Below, piece by piece: positions 51,280-58,753 of a stretch of 58,753 bases of DNA. Source of the DNA: DAOVQB01 sp023128935 (GTDB taxonomy: Bacteria; Eisenbacteria; RBG-16-71-46; CAIMUX01; WJJG01). Both the position numbers and the translations under genes were made by a program. The DNA is taken from the NCBI GenBank assembly GCA_030628905.1, contig DAOVQB010000005.1, forward strand, positions 1 through 58,753, written 5' to 3'. Below the pieces are notes generated by a model, which did no database searches, had not been told where the DNA came from, and worked only from the letters and a program-made list of their open reading frames with translations. Position 1 is the stretch's first letter, and the number at the start of each line of letters is the position of its first letter.

Positions 51280-51465
51280 CTACCAACTAGCCTTGACAAT
51301 ACCCGGAAGCTCCCCACTCAAGGCCAGCTCCCGGAAGCAGATCCGGCACATCCCGAATTTCCGCAAGTACGCCCGTGGGCGTCCACAGCGATGGCATCGG
51401 TTGTACTGGCGAACCTTGTACTTGGGTGGTCGCTTCCATTTCTCGACTAGTGCTTTCTTGGCCAC
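51280..51465 (-). CDS. rpsN: 30S ribosomal protein S14, type Z
   Basis: A 61-residue zinc-form S14 with Cys24, Cys27, Cys40 and Cys43 ('RCHRCGRPRAYLRKFGMCRI' then CF). It ends LSGELPGIVKASW as in the family. A spacer of 121 bases before rpsH has no visible gene. Confidence 0.97.
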   Translation of the reverse strand: MAKKALVEKWKRPPKYKVRQYNRCHRCGRPRAYLRKFGMCRICFRELALSGELPGIVKASW

Positions 51466-51482
51466 GCCTGTTGGTCCTCCTG

Positions 51483-52190
51483 CTATCTCTCCCGGAAAGG
51501 CATGCGCATCGCCTTCAGGAGTTCGTATCCCTCTTCATCCGTTTCTGCTGTCGTCACGATCGACACGTTCAGGCCGCGGATCTTCTCGACCTTGTCGTAG
51601 CGAATCTCGGGGAAGATGATTTGTTCCTTGATCCCGAAGTTGTAATTCCCGCGCCCGTCAAGTCCCTTGGGAGATAGTCCGCGGAAGTCGCGCACCCGTG
51701 GGATCGCCACACTTATCATCCGATCCAGGAACTCGTACATCCGCGCCCCGCGGAGGGTGACAGCGACTCCAATCGGATTGCCGGTCCTCAACTTGAAATT
51801 GGCGATCGATTTCTTGGCCCGCCGGATAGATGGCTTTTGCCCCGCAATGATGCTCAGATCTTCGGCGGCCGCTTCGAGAAAGCGAATATTCCCCAAGGCT
51901 TCCCCCACACCCATGTTGAGAACAACCTTCCTCAGCTTGGGAATCTGGTGCTTGTTTCTATAGTCAAACCGTTTCTTGAGCTGGCCAATAACCTCGTTCT
52001 CATACTGCAGCCGCAGTCGGGGAGGAGGCCCAGACTCTTCAGACCCAACAGCCACACTCCTGGCCTTGCCCTTGGAGGCCGATGCCTTGGCGCTTGGCCG
52101 CTTCTCAGCCTTCCCTTTGGCAGCCGGCCGCTTGGCGGTCTTCCCCTTGTCAGCCGCCGCCTTCTTCCCCTTGGCATCCTTCTTTGCCAT
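51483..52190 (-). CDS. rplE: 50S ribosomal protein L5 with long basic N-terminal tail
   Basis: Central protuberance protein that binds 5S rRNA. The conserved L5 part begins near residue 57 ('PRLRLQYENEVIGQLKKRFD') and runs to 'GYELLKAMRMPFRER', with 'KVVLNMGVGEALGNIRFLEA' and 'GNYNFGIKEQIIFPEI' as landmarks. The first 55 residues are a Lys/Ala/Gly/Ser tail resembling histone-H1-like sequences (KGKAEKRPSAKASASKGKAR), which makes the protein 235 residues instead of about 180. GGAGG-CGGAG stands before ATG 52190, supporting the long form. Confidence 0.95.
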   Translation of the reverse strand: MAKKDAKGKKAAADKGKTAKRPAAKGKAEKRPSAKASASKGKARSVAVGSEESGPPPRLRLQYENEVIGQLKKRFDYRNKHQIPKLRKVVLNMGVGEALGNIRFLEAAAEDLSIIAGQKPSIRRAKKSIANFKLRTGNPIGVAVTLRGARMYEFLDRMISVAIPRVRDFRGLSPKGLDGRGNYNFGIKEQIIFPEIRYDKVEKIRGLNVSIVTTAETDEEGYELLKAMRMPFRER

Positions 52191-52226
52191 GCTGCTCCGC
52201 CTCCGTGAATCTCACCTGTCTATCGG

Positions 52227-52583
52227 TTACGTGCCGAATTCGGGCTTCTCGAGAACCTCCCCGGTCCTCGAGGAGATGCGATCCTTGATCTTCACTTTCC
52301 GATCGCCGTCGGTCTCGTAGCGGATGCGATGGCGCACCCGCGTGGCAACCTTGGCCTTCGGGTCATAGAGGGCGAGGTTCGAGATATGTATCGGCGCTTC
52401 CTTCTCGATGATCCCACCTTGTGCTTGAGTCTCTGATCGGGCCCTTGTGTGACGCTTGATCATGTTGAGCCTCTCCACAAGCACTCGTTGTGTCTTGGGG
52501 AAGTAAGCCAGAACGCGTCCCGTGTTGCCCGCTTCATCACCGCTGAGGACGATGACTGTGTCGCCCTTTCTTATGTCCACCAC
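52227..52583 (-). CDS. rplX: 50S ribosomal protein L24
   Basis: Assembly-initiating protein of the large subunit, 118 residues with KOW motif 'IRKGDTVIVLSGDEAGNTGR' and 'VERLNMIKRHTRARSETQAQ'. It begins with tandem GTG codons (GTG 52583). Confidence 0.95.
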   Translation of the reverse strand: MVDIRKGDTVIVLSGDEAGNTGRVLAYFPKTQRVLVERLNMIKRHTRARSETQAQGGIIEKEAPIHISNLALYDPKAKVATRVRHRIRYETDGDRKVKIKDRISSRTGEVLEKPEFGT

Positions 52584-52633
52584 TTACCTCCTACCCTCCC
52601 GCGAAAAGCCGGTTTTGCGATTCGCGCCAGGGA

Positions 52634-53002
52634 TCAGATGACCTCTGGAGCCAGGGACACGATCTTCATGAACTCCTTTTCCCGGAGTTCCCTCGCCACT
52701 GGACCAAAGATGCGGGTGCCCTTGGGTTCCTTGTTGTCGCTGATGATCACCGCGGCATTCTGGTCGAACCGGATATAGGACCCGTCCTTGCGCCGGATCT
52801 CCTTCTTGGTTCGCACGATGACAGCCTTCGCAACATCGCCCTTCTTCATTCCGCTGTTGGGCAATGCGTCCTTGACGGCAACAACCACAATATCGCCAAC
52901 CGTCGCATAGCGCCTGCGGGAACCACCCAGAACCTTAATGCACTGCGCTCTGCGTGCCCCCGAATTGTCCGAGATCACCAACATCGTCTGTTGTTGAATC
53001 AT
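52634..53002 (-). CDS. rplN: 50S ribosomal protein L14
   Basis: 122 residues, 'MIQQQTMLVISDNSGARRAQ', 'AVIVRTKKEIRRKDGSYIRF' and 'GTRIFGPVARELREKEFMKI'. It contacts 16S rRNA in an intersubunit bridge. GGAGGAT precedes ATG 53002. Confidence 0.97.
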   Translation of the reverse strand: MIQQQTMLVISDNSGARRAQCIKVLGGSRRRYATVGDIVVVAVKDALPNSGMKKGDVAKAVIVRTKKEIRRKDGSYIRFDQNAAVIISDNKEPKGTRIFGPVARELREKEFMKIVSLAPEVI

Positions 53003-53084
53003 GGTTCATCCTCCGGCACCCACTTGCCTGGGGCGACCCCCTTTAGGATCCGCTCCGCTGGTTACCCACGGTGCCCGCTCCAAG

Positions 53085-53342
53085 CTACTTCGTGCGCGCG
53101 AGGACCCCAACCAGACGCCATCTTTTCAGCTTGCTGATGGGGCGTGTCTCCATGATGCGCACCACGTCTCCGACCCGGCACTCATTCCGCTCATCATGAG
53201 TGTAGAATTTCTTGTTCAGCGTCACATACTTGCCATAAACCGGATGGGGCAAACGCCTTTTCATCAACACCACGGCGGTCTTGTTCATGGCCGTGCTGAT
53301 CACCACGCCTTCACGGGTCTTTCTCTGGCCTCTCTCGCCCAT
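53085..53342 (-). CDS. rpsQ: 30S ribosomal protein S17
   Basis: 85 residues with the OB-fold signature 'GVVISTAMNKTAVVLMKRRL' and 'DVVRIMETRPISKLKRWRLV'. ATG 53342 (MGERGQRKTREG) fits the family length; the frame is open to 53402. Confidence 0.95.
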   Translation of the reverse strand: MGERGQRKTREGVVISTAMNKTAVVLMKRRLPHPVYGKYVTLNKKFYTHDERNECRVGDVVRIMETRPISKLKRWRLVGVLARTK

Positions 53343-53483
53343 TTCCCAGGACCCCTCTAGTTCATGCGGCGCCTGCCGCGTATCCACCATCCATCCGGTC
53401 AAACCCGGCCCAGTCGCTGTCTAGACCACCATCAGCCTATGCCCCTCAAATCCCATCTCGATGGGGGGCTTGGCCACTTACAT

Positions 53484-53714
53484 CTACTTGCTCTCCTGCC
53501 TAGCCAGGTTCCGAATCCCAAGTTCATCCTCGTGGAGCAACGTCTTCACTCTTGCGATGCTGCGACGGACAACCCGCATGCTCAACGGATTTGACTCCTG
53601 CTTGAGCGCAGCCCTGAATGTCAGGTTCCGCAGCTCCTCCTGGAGGTCCATCAGGCGGATCTCCACCTCTTCCCGAGTGAGTTCCCGCAGTTTGCGGGGA
53701 TCATTCTCGTCCAC
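53484..53714 (-). CDS. rpmC: 50S ribosomal protein L29
   Basis: 76 residues, a helical hairpin near the exit tunnel: 'RELTREEVEIRLMDLQEELR' and 'RVVRRSIARVKTLLHEDELG'. I chose GTG 53714 (VDENDPRKL) with GGGGAGG 8 bases upstream; the frame opens at TTG 53732. The 141-base gap before rpsQ shows no gene. Confidence 0.93.
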   Translation of the reverse strand: MDENDPRKLRELTREEVEIRLMDLQEELRNLTFRAALKQESNPLSMRVVRRSIARVKTLLHEDELGIRNLARQESK

Positions 53715-53753
53715 CTCGAAATCCTCCCCCAAAAGGCATCAGCCTATTAGGCC

Positions 53754-54179
53754 CTACAGATGCGAAGCGAACACCTCGCGCGTCACGACCTTCGTTCTAC
53801 AGCAGAGCTTGGCGGCTCCCAGGGCCAGTGCTGAACGGGCCAGGTGATCGTCAATACCCTCCAGTTCGAAGAGAATCCGCCCGGGCTTTACAACCGCTAC
53901 CCATCCCTCGGGTGCGCCCTTGCCTTTGCCCATGCGGGTTTCCGCCGGCTTCTTGGTAATGGGCTTATCCGGGAAAATGCGGATCCACATCTTGCCCCCA
54001 CGCTTGATGTGCCGGTTGATTGCCACGCGGGCGGCTTCAATCTGCGTATTGGTAACCCAAGCCGGTTCGACCGCCTTGAGTCCGATGTCCCCGAAGGAGA
54101 GATGGGATCCGCGGATCGCCTTTCCTCTCATGCGGCCCCGATGCTGCTTCCGGAACTTGGTCCGCTTAGGCATTAGCAT
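53754..54179 (-). CDS. rplP: 50S ribosomal protein L16
   Basis: 141 residues near the peptidyl-transferase centre: 'PKRTKFRKQHRGRMRGKAIR', 'GGKMWIRIFPDKPITKKPAE' then TRMGKGKG. GAGGAGG lies 10 bases before ATG 54179; a second ATG at 54173 gives the more usual start MPKRTKF. Confidence 0.96.
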   Translation of the reverse strand: MLMPKRTKFRKQHRGRMRGKAIRGSHLSFGDIGLKAVEPAWVTNTQIEAARVAINRHIKRGGKMWIRIFPDKPITKKPAETRMGKGKGAPEGWVAVVKPGRILFELEGIDDHLARSALALGAAKLCCRTKVVTREVFASHL

Positions 54180-54244
54180 TGGTTCTATGCCTCCTCGTTG
54201 TGCCTGGCCTCGCCCGTCCGCCTTGAGACCTGCACGTCGCTAAG

Positions 54245-54934
54245 CTATCTGCGCCTCCGGACGCCTCTCCCCTCGGAAGGAACTCTTGGGCGCTCCTCGT
54301 GGCTTCGCTTTCCAATGATTTCCCCATGGAAGATCCAGACCTTCACGCCTACTGTCCCATAGTTCGTTAAGGCCGTCACCGCAGCGTAGTCGATATCGGC
54401 TCTGAGCGTGTGCAGAGGAATGCGTCCCTCGCGGTATTCCTCGGTCCGCGCCATCTCTGCGCCGCCCAGTCGTCCGGAACAACGAATCTTGATCCCTTTG
54501 GCGCCCGAGCGGATTGAGGATGAAATCGCCTTCTTCATCGCCCGCCTGAAGGACACGCGCATCTCTAGTTGCTTAGCGATGTTCTCCCCCACCAGCCGCG
54601 CATCCAGATCAGGATTGTCAATCGATTTGATATCGAGAAAGACCTCCTTGCCGGTCACATGCTGCAACTCATCTCTCAACTGATTCACCTGAGCGCCGCT
54701 CTTTCCGATCACCATGCCTGGTTTGGAAGTGTGGATCGTGACATCCACGCGATTCGATGACCGCTGGATGATGATCCGTGAGATGCCGCTGTTCTGAAGG
54801 CGCGTCCTGATGTACTTCTTAATCATCAGGTCTTCTTCGATCAGCTTCGCGTAATCCTTATTGGCAAACCAGCGAGAATCCCAGGTCCTTACGATTCCCA
54901 GCCTCATGCCGATCGGATGAACTTTCTGTCCCAA
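54245..54934 (-). CDS. rpsC: 30S ribosomal protein S3
   Basis: 229 residues with the KH domain 'IHTSKPGMVIGKSGAQVNQL' and the C-terminal 'KGIKIRCSGRLGGAEMARTE'. The family start is G-Q-K-V-H-P; here this follows a TTG codon at 54934 with GGGAGG 7 bases upstream, so TTG is the likely start. Confidence 0.95.
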   Translation of the reverse strand: MGQKVHPIGMRLGIVRTWDSRWFANKDYAKLIEEDLMIKKYIRTRLQNSGISRIIIQRSSNRVDVTIHTSKPGMVIGKSGAQVNQLRDELQHVTGKEVFLDIKSIDNPDLDARLVGENIAKQLEMRVSFRRAMKKAISSSIRSGAKGIKIRCSGRLGGAEMARTEEYREGRIPLHTLRADIDYAAVTALTNYGTVGVKVWIFHGEIIGKRSHEERPRVPSEGRGVRRRR

Positions 54935-55003
54935 GGAAATCCTCCCGGGGGTTTCTCCCCCCAAGCTTCCTGCTCCTGCAGCTCCTTACCCCAGCGCCTG
55001 GGC

Positions 55004-55339
55004 CTACCTTTCCTCGACTACGATTTTTATGTGCGTCATCCTTTTGAGGATTCTGTTCGCTCGCCCCTGGGCTCGCGGCCTGATCCGCTTTAGCGTGGGA
55101 CCGGGATCAGCGACCGCTAGCTTGACGAAAAGCCGATCCACGGCAACTTCCTCAGCCTTGACAGTCGCATTGGCCACGGCCGAGGTCAGGATCTTGCCAA
55201 TTCTCGTCGCAATCGGGCGCTTGGTGAACGCCAGGATTTCCTGCGCCTTGTCGACCTGTTGTCCGCGGATCAACCGCAGCACCCTGTCGGTCTTTAGCGG
55301 CGAGACCCGCACAAACCGGGCAATTGCCATGGCTTCCAT
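55004..55339 (-). CDS. rplV: 50S ribosomal protein L22
   Basis: 111 residues whose long hairpin lines the exit tunnel: 'ARFVRVSPLKTDRVLRLIRG' and 'RIRPRAQGRANRILKRMTHI'. ATG 55339 follows GGGGGAA; the frame is open to 55390. Confidence 0.95.
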   Translation of the reverse strand: MEAMAIARFVRVSPLKTDRVLRLIRGQQVDKAQEILAFTKRPIATRIGKILTSAVANATVKAEEVAVDRLFVKLAVADPGPTLKRIRPRAQGRANRILKRMTHIKIVVEER

Positions 55340-55389
55340 TACTGTTCCCCCGTCGGCACATGTGCGCGATTGATCACGCGCCCTCTCCA

Positions 55390-55671
55390 CTACCTTCTCT
55401 TGCTCGATCTGTCCGAGCGGGCGTGTCCCCGGAACATGCGTGTCATGGCAAACTCCCCAAGCTTGTGGCCAACCATGTTCTCGGTAATGTAGATGGGGAT
55501 GAACTTATTCCCGTTGTGGATCGCGATCGTGTGGCCTACAAAGTCGGGGACAATCATGGATCTGCGCGCCCATGTCCGGACGACTTTCTTGTCCCGCAAC
55601 CTATTTAGGTCCTCGATCTTCTTCGCAAGCTTCTGGTCCATGTAGGGACCCTTTTTAACGGAACGCGCCAT
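55390..55671 (-). CDS. rpsS: 30S ribosomal protein S19
   Basis: 93 residues: 'MARSVKKGPYMDQKLAKKIE', 'KVVRTWARRSMIVPDFVGHT' and 'VGHKLGEFAMTRMFRGHARS'. Head protein contacting S13. GGGAGAG precedes ATG 55671. Confidence 0.97.
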   Translation of the reverse strand: MARSVKKGPYMDQKLAKKIEDLNRLRDKKVVRTWARRSMIVPDFVGHTIAIHNGNKFIPIYITENMVGHKLGEFAMTRMFRGHARSDRSSKRR

Positions 55672-55692
55672 GAAATCTCTCCCTCGCCCGGT

Positions 55693-56517
55693 CTATGAAC
55701 GCCGCCGAACGATCCACTTGTTGGATTGCTTGCCCTTCTTCCGTGTCTTGTATCCCTTGGTCGGCTTGCCCCACGGGGTACACGGGTGACGCCCCCCAGA
55801 GGATCTTCCCTCGCCGCCACCCATTGGATGATCGACCGGGTTCATTGCCACGCCGCGGACACTGGGCCTGCGCCCCAGCCAACGATTGCGACCGGCCTTG
55901 CCCACCACGACTTTCTCGTGATCTACATTCCCTACTCTCCCCAGGGTGCAGTAGCACCGCAGGGAGAACATGCGAACCTCACCAGAAGGAAGCTTTACGT
56001 GGGCATGCCCGCCTTCCTTTGCCATCAACTGGCACTCGGTTCCGGCCGACCGCGCAATCTGAGATCCCTTTCCAGGAATGAGCTCCAGGCTGTGGATGGC
56101 CGTGCCCTGAGGCACGTGGCTCAACGGAAGGCAGTTGCCATCCCGCACCTCGGCTGTCGGCCCCGACATCAGAGTGTCGCCGACTCGGATGCCATCGGGC
56201 GCCAGGATGTAGCGCTTCTCCCCATCGGCGTATACGAGCAACGCGATACGTGACGAGCGGTTCGGATCGTACTCGATGGCAGTCACCTTGGCTGGCACGC
56301 CATGCTTGCGCCGCTTGAAGTCGATGATGCGATAGCGTCTCTTGTGCCCACCCCCTCGACACCACGCGGTAGTCCGCCCGTGGTTGTTGCGTCCGCCGGA
56401 CTTCTTGATTGGCCGCAACAGCGATTTCTCAGGCTTCTTCTTGGTCAGATCCGAGAAATCGGCAACGGTCATGTACCGACGGCTTGGGGTTGTGGGCTTG
56501 AACTTCTTCAACGCCAT
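55693..56517 (-). CDS. rplB: 50S ribosomal protein L2
   Basis: 274 residues; required for peptidyl-transferase activity and subunit joining. It has 'GGGHKRRYRIIDFKRRKHGV', 'NRSSRIALLVYADGEKRYIL', 'GRNRWLGRRPSVRGVAMNPV' and the signature 'DHPMGGGEGRSSGGRHPCTP' with the functionally important His. AAGGAG precedes ATG 56517. Confidence 0.98.
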   Translation of the reverse strand: MALKKFKPTTPSRRYMTVADFSDLTKKKPEKSLLRPIKKSGGRNNHGRTTAWCRGGGHKRRYRIIDFKRRKHGVPAKVTAIEYDPNRSSRIALLVYADGEKRYILAPDGIRVGDTLMSGPTAEVRDGNCLPLSHVPQGTAIHSLELIPGKGSQIARSAGTECQLMAKEGGHAHVKLPSGEVRMFSLRCYCTLGRVGNVDHEKVVVGKAGRNRWLGRRPSVRGVAMNPVDHPMGGGEGRSSGGRHPCTPWGKPTKGYKTRKKGKQSNKWIVRRRS

Positions 56518-56595
56518 TCTCGATGCTCCTTCTGGAACCAGTTCTCTCCGGGAACAGGTTTATGAGCCCAGGAAAAATCCTCTCTCACGCTCGCC

Positions 56596-56898
56596 CTAGA
56601 CCTCATCGAAAATGTCGATCGACTGACCTGGCTTCAGGGTCACTACCGCTTTCTTCCAGCGCGGACGCCGCCCCTCAAACCGGCCTAGCCGTTTGAGCTT
56701 GCCGAGGTAACGCATGGTCCGTACTTTTACGACGTCGACCTCGAACATGGCCTTGACCGCCTGTGAAATCTGGATCTTGTTCACATCGGGATGTACCTCA
56801 AAGAGATACTGGTTGCCGACCTTACCCTGTGCACGGATCCTCGACCCCTTCTCCGTGATCAAGGCGCGCCGAATCATCATCCGGTTTTCCAGCTTCAT
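56596..56898 (-). CDS. rplW: 50S ribosomal protein L23
   Basis: 100 residues at the exit-tunnel mouth: 'RRALITEKGSRIRAQGKVGN', 'YLFEVHPDVNKIQISQAVKA' and 'FEVDVVKVRTMRYLGKLKR'. ATG 56898 overlaps the rplD stop by one base (TGATG) with GGGGAGG upstream. Confidence 0.95.
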   Translation of the reverse strand: MKLENRMMIRRALITEKGSRIRAQGKVGNQYLFEVHPDVNKIQISQAVKAMFEVDVVKVRTMRYLGKLKRLGRFEGRRPRWKKAVVTLKPGQSIDIFDEV

Positions 56899-57524
56899 CA
56901 GCTCCACGCCTCCCCTATCTTGGCAACGGCCGACTCCATGATGAGGAGACGACCCGCTTGCAGGATTTCATATGTGTTCAGAAGACGGAATTCCAGTGTA
57001 CGCAGGTCCGGCAGGTTGCGCGTGGCCCTCGCGAGAAGAGGATCGTGCTCAGGAAGAACCAAAAGGCACTTCGTCCCAGTCAAACCCAGCCCCTTGAGCA
57101 TCCCAGCTACTTCGCGGGTCCGCCCCTCGGAAACCTGGAAATCCGAAATGACAACAACATCTCCCGCCTGGGCCTTCGATGATAGTGCTGACTGGAGGGC
57201 CAGCCGTTTGACCTTCTTCGGAACGGCATAGGAGTAATCGCGCGGCTTGGGGCCGAAGGCCCGCGCTCCGCCAACCCGGATCGGCGAGCGGATCGTGCCG
57301 CAGCGGGCACGGCCAGTGCCCTTCTGGCGCCAGGGCTTGCGCCCCCCACCTCTCTTTTCGCCCCGGCTCTTTACGCAGGCGGTACCCTGCCTTTGGTTGG
57401 CAAGGTAGTTGCGGACAGCTTCCCACATCACATGCCCATTTGGCTCAATGCCAAAGGTCCCCCCGGGGAGATCCACCTCACCCGTCGCTTCGCCCGTTTG
57501 CAAAAAGCGCTTGGCAACAGCCAT
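56898..57524 (-). CDS. rplD: 50S ribosomal protein L4
   Basis: 208 residues; exit-tunnel protein that in many bacteria also represses its own operon. 'VRNYLANQRQGTACVKSRGE' and 'RGGGRKPWRQKGTGRARCGT' mark the extended loop, followed by 'FGPKPRDYSYAVPKKVKRLA'. It has a two-base gap to rplC. Confidence 0.96.
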   Translation of the reverse strand: MAVAKRFLQTGEATGEVDLPGGTFGIEPNGHVMWEAVRNYLANQRQGTACVKSRGEKRGGGRKPWRQKGTGRARCGTIRSPIRVGGARAFGPKPRDYSYAVPKKVKRLALQSALSSKAQAGDVVVISDFQVSEGRTREVAGMLKGLGLTGTKCLLVLPEHDPLLARATRNLPDLRTLEFRLLNTYEILQAGRLLIMESAVAKIGEAWS

Positions 57525-57526
57525 GA

Positions 57527-58159
57527 CTAACCCTTCTTCTGGACCTTCCTGGTCTTGCGCACCAGAACCAGGGAATTCCGACTCCCCGGCACTGCGCCCC
57601 TGACGATCAACAGGTTTCTATCGCTATCAACCTTGACCACCTTCAGATTCTTGATGGTCTTCCGGTGATTACCCATGTGACCCGGCAGTTTCTTGCCCCT
57701 CAGGACCCTGGCCGGAGTGGCGCTCATCCCGATGGACCCGGGAACGGCATGTGTCTTACACCCATGCGTCTCCTTGCCCCCGTGGTAGCCGTGGCGCTTG
57801 ACCACACCCTGAAATCCACGCCCCTTGGTCTTACCAATCACGTCAACCCTGTCCCCGATCTGGAACATGGACACATCGAGCACGGTCCCCGGCTCAAATG
57901 CCTCGTCGGTCCGGAACTCCCGCAGTGTCCTATGCGGTTCCACATTCTTGGTCTTCAAATGCTCAAGCCGCGCCTTGGAAAGCCGCTTCCCGGGAATGGG
58001 ATCATAGGCTAGTTGCACGGCGCTATATCCATGCTGATGCGTGGACTTGACCTCCACCACAGGGCAGGGGCCAACCTCGAGGACCGTTACGGGCACGGCA
58101 ATGCCATTGTCCTCGAAGATCTGACTCATCCCAACTTTACGTCCAATCAAGCCTGACAT
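57527..58159 (-). CDS. rplC: 50S ribosomal protein L3
   Basis: 210 residues: 'GLIGRKVGMSQIFEDNGIAV', 'VIGKTKGRGFQGVVKRHGYH' and 'SIGMSATPARVLRGKKLPGH' then MGN. Early assembly protein close to the peptidyl-transferase centre. Confidence 0.97.
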   Translation of the reverse strand: MSGLIGRKVGMSQIFEDNGIAVPVTVLEVGPCPVVEVKSTHQHGYSAVQLAYDPIPGKRLSKARLEHLKTKNVEPHRTLREFRTDEAFEPGTVLDVSMFQIGDRVDVIGKTKGRGFQGVVKRHGYHGGKETHGCKTHAVPGSIGMSATPARVLRGKKLPGHMGNHRKTIKNLKVVKVDSDRNLLIVRGAVPGSRNSLVLVRKTRKVQKKG

Positions 58160-58224
58160 GACTCGCTCCCAGACAAAACAGATCCCGCCAGCGCGCTGGC
58201 ACTAGGCAGGCACCTGATGAGACC

Positions 58225-58533
58225 CTATAGCTTGATCTCGATATCCACGCCCGCAGGAAGCTCCAACTTCATCAGCGCATCAATCGTCTGAGGTGTCGAT
58301 TGGCTGATGTCGATGAGCCGCTTATGAACCCGTGTCTCAAACTGCTCTCGCGACTTCTTGTCCACGTGGGGCGAACGCAACACGGTGTAGATCGTCTTCT
58401 TTGTTGGCAGGGGAATCGGCCCTGCAGTGATCGCCCCCGTACGGCGTGCCGTTCTAACAATCTCGCCCGCCGACTTGTCGAGCACAGTGTGATCAAACGA
58501 CTTCAGCTTGATCCTGATTCTCTGTCCCGGCAC
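58225..58533 (-). CDS. rpsJ: 30S ribosomal protein S10
   Basis: 102 residues: 'QRIRIKLKSFDHTVLDKSAG', 'ITAGPIPLPTKKTIYTVLRS' and 'PHVDKKSREQFETRVHKRLI'. GTG start 58533 with GGAGGG upstream. The spacer to tuf is 78 bases. Confidence 0.97.
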   Translation of the reverse strand: MPGQRIRIKLKSFDHTVLDKSAGEIVRTARRTGAITAGPIPLPTKKTIYTVLRSPHVDKKSREQFETRVHKRLIDISQSTPQTIDALMKLELPAGVDIEIKL

Positions 58534-58611
58534 CCGATTCCCTCCGATTCACAGCGTCCAGCTACCGCAGTCGCGCTGCCCGTCTCATTCCGGATTGCCC
58601 CGCGAGTTGTA

Positions 58612-58753
58612 TTACTCCACGATCTCCGTTACGACCCCGGCGCCGACCGTGCGGCCGCCCTCCCGGATCGCAAAACGCAGTTCCTTCTCCATCGCCACGG
58701 GCGTGTGAAGCTCCGCATCAATGGCCACGTTGTCCCCAGGCATCACCATCTCG
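58612..58753 (-). CDS. tuf: elongation factor Tu, C-terminal end (cut by the window edge)
   Basis: The last 46 codons and the TAA of EF-Tu: EMVMPGDNVAIDAEL, then 'RFAIREGGRTVGAGVVTEIV' and a final E. This is the C-terminal beta-barrel. It opens the S10 operon as in many bacteria; the rest is outside the window. Confidence 0.97.
   Translation of the reverse strand, partial: EMVMPGDNVAIDAELHTPVAMEKELRFAIREGGRTVGAGVVTEIVE

Overview
The window (about 58.8 kb, GC-rich) looks like a chromosomal segment of an uncultured FCB-group bacterium. I lean towards the Candidatus Eisenbacteria / Krumholzibacteriota neighbourhood, but that placement is inference. The reasons are: several large secreted proteins ending in a FlgD-like Ig domain of the kind used as a C-terminal sorting module in FCB bacteria; Omp28-like and DUF6029-like outer-membrane genes; a Cys-rich tandem-repeat secreted protein; and two secreted proteins ending in the same short W-G-x-I-K-A-L-Y motif. 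The right third is a classic tuf-S10-spc-alpha ribosomal operon.

Layout. Positions 0.4-9.4 kb hold secreted or exported proteins (a GATase-like protein, a cyclophilin PPIase, a Cys-rich repeat protein, a peptidyl-arginine/agmatine deiminase-like enzyme, an unknown exported protein) around a cytosolic glucose-6-phosphate isomerase. Positions 9.7-14.4 kb hold an EamA transporter, rsmI, and an operon pairing a deoxyhypusine-synthase-like protein with a large radical-SAM aminomutase whose substrate residues match glutamate rather than lysine 2,3-aminomutase. Positions 14.7-18.0 kb hold a 33/34-bp minisatellite followed by a TlpA-like / Omp28-like / DUF6029-like operon. Positions 18.1-26.1 kb hold larE-fdhD, a pair of related small exported proteins, an FG-GAP protein, and a tungsten/molybdenum aldehyde:ferredoxin-oxidoreductase-type enzyme with its polyferredoxin.

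Positions 26.3-31.3 kb hold a 1097-aa secreted protein, debris of beta-propeller genes, a HEPN/MNT pair and tRNA-Asn. Positions 31.5-37.0 kb hold a YhaO/YhaN-like (SbcD/SbcC-like) nuclease-ATPase pair. Positions 37.4-41.8 kb hold a trehalose operon with both the OtsA-OtsB and the TreT route. From 42.0 kb to the end, on the minus strand, is the ribosomal superoperon from rplQ back to tuf, containing secY, adk, map and rpoA. It has a strong terminator after rplQ, no infA at the usual place, several TTG/GTG starts and an L5 with a long basic N-terminal tail.

Working together: the larE/fdhD and AOR/ferredoxin genes point to sulfur transfer and tungsto/molybdo-enzyme maturation. The trehalose genes, together with a possible beta-glutamate-forming aminomutase, point to osmolyte metabolism. 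The secreted proteins point to an envelope with a dedicated C-terminal sorting system that is not itself encoded here. Functions are predicted by reading motifs; no database search was possible.
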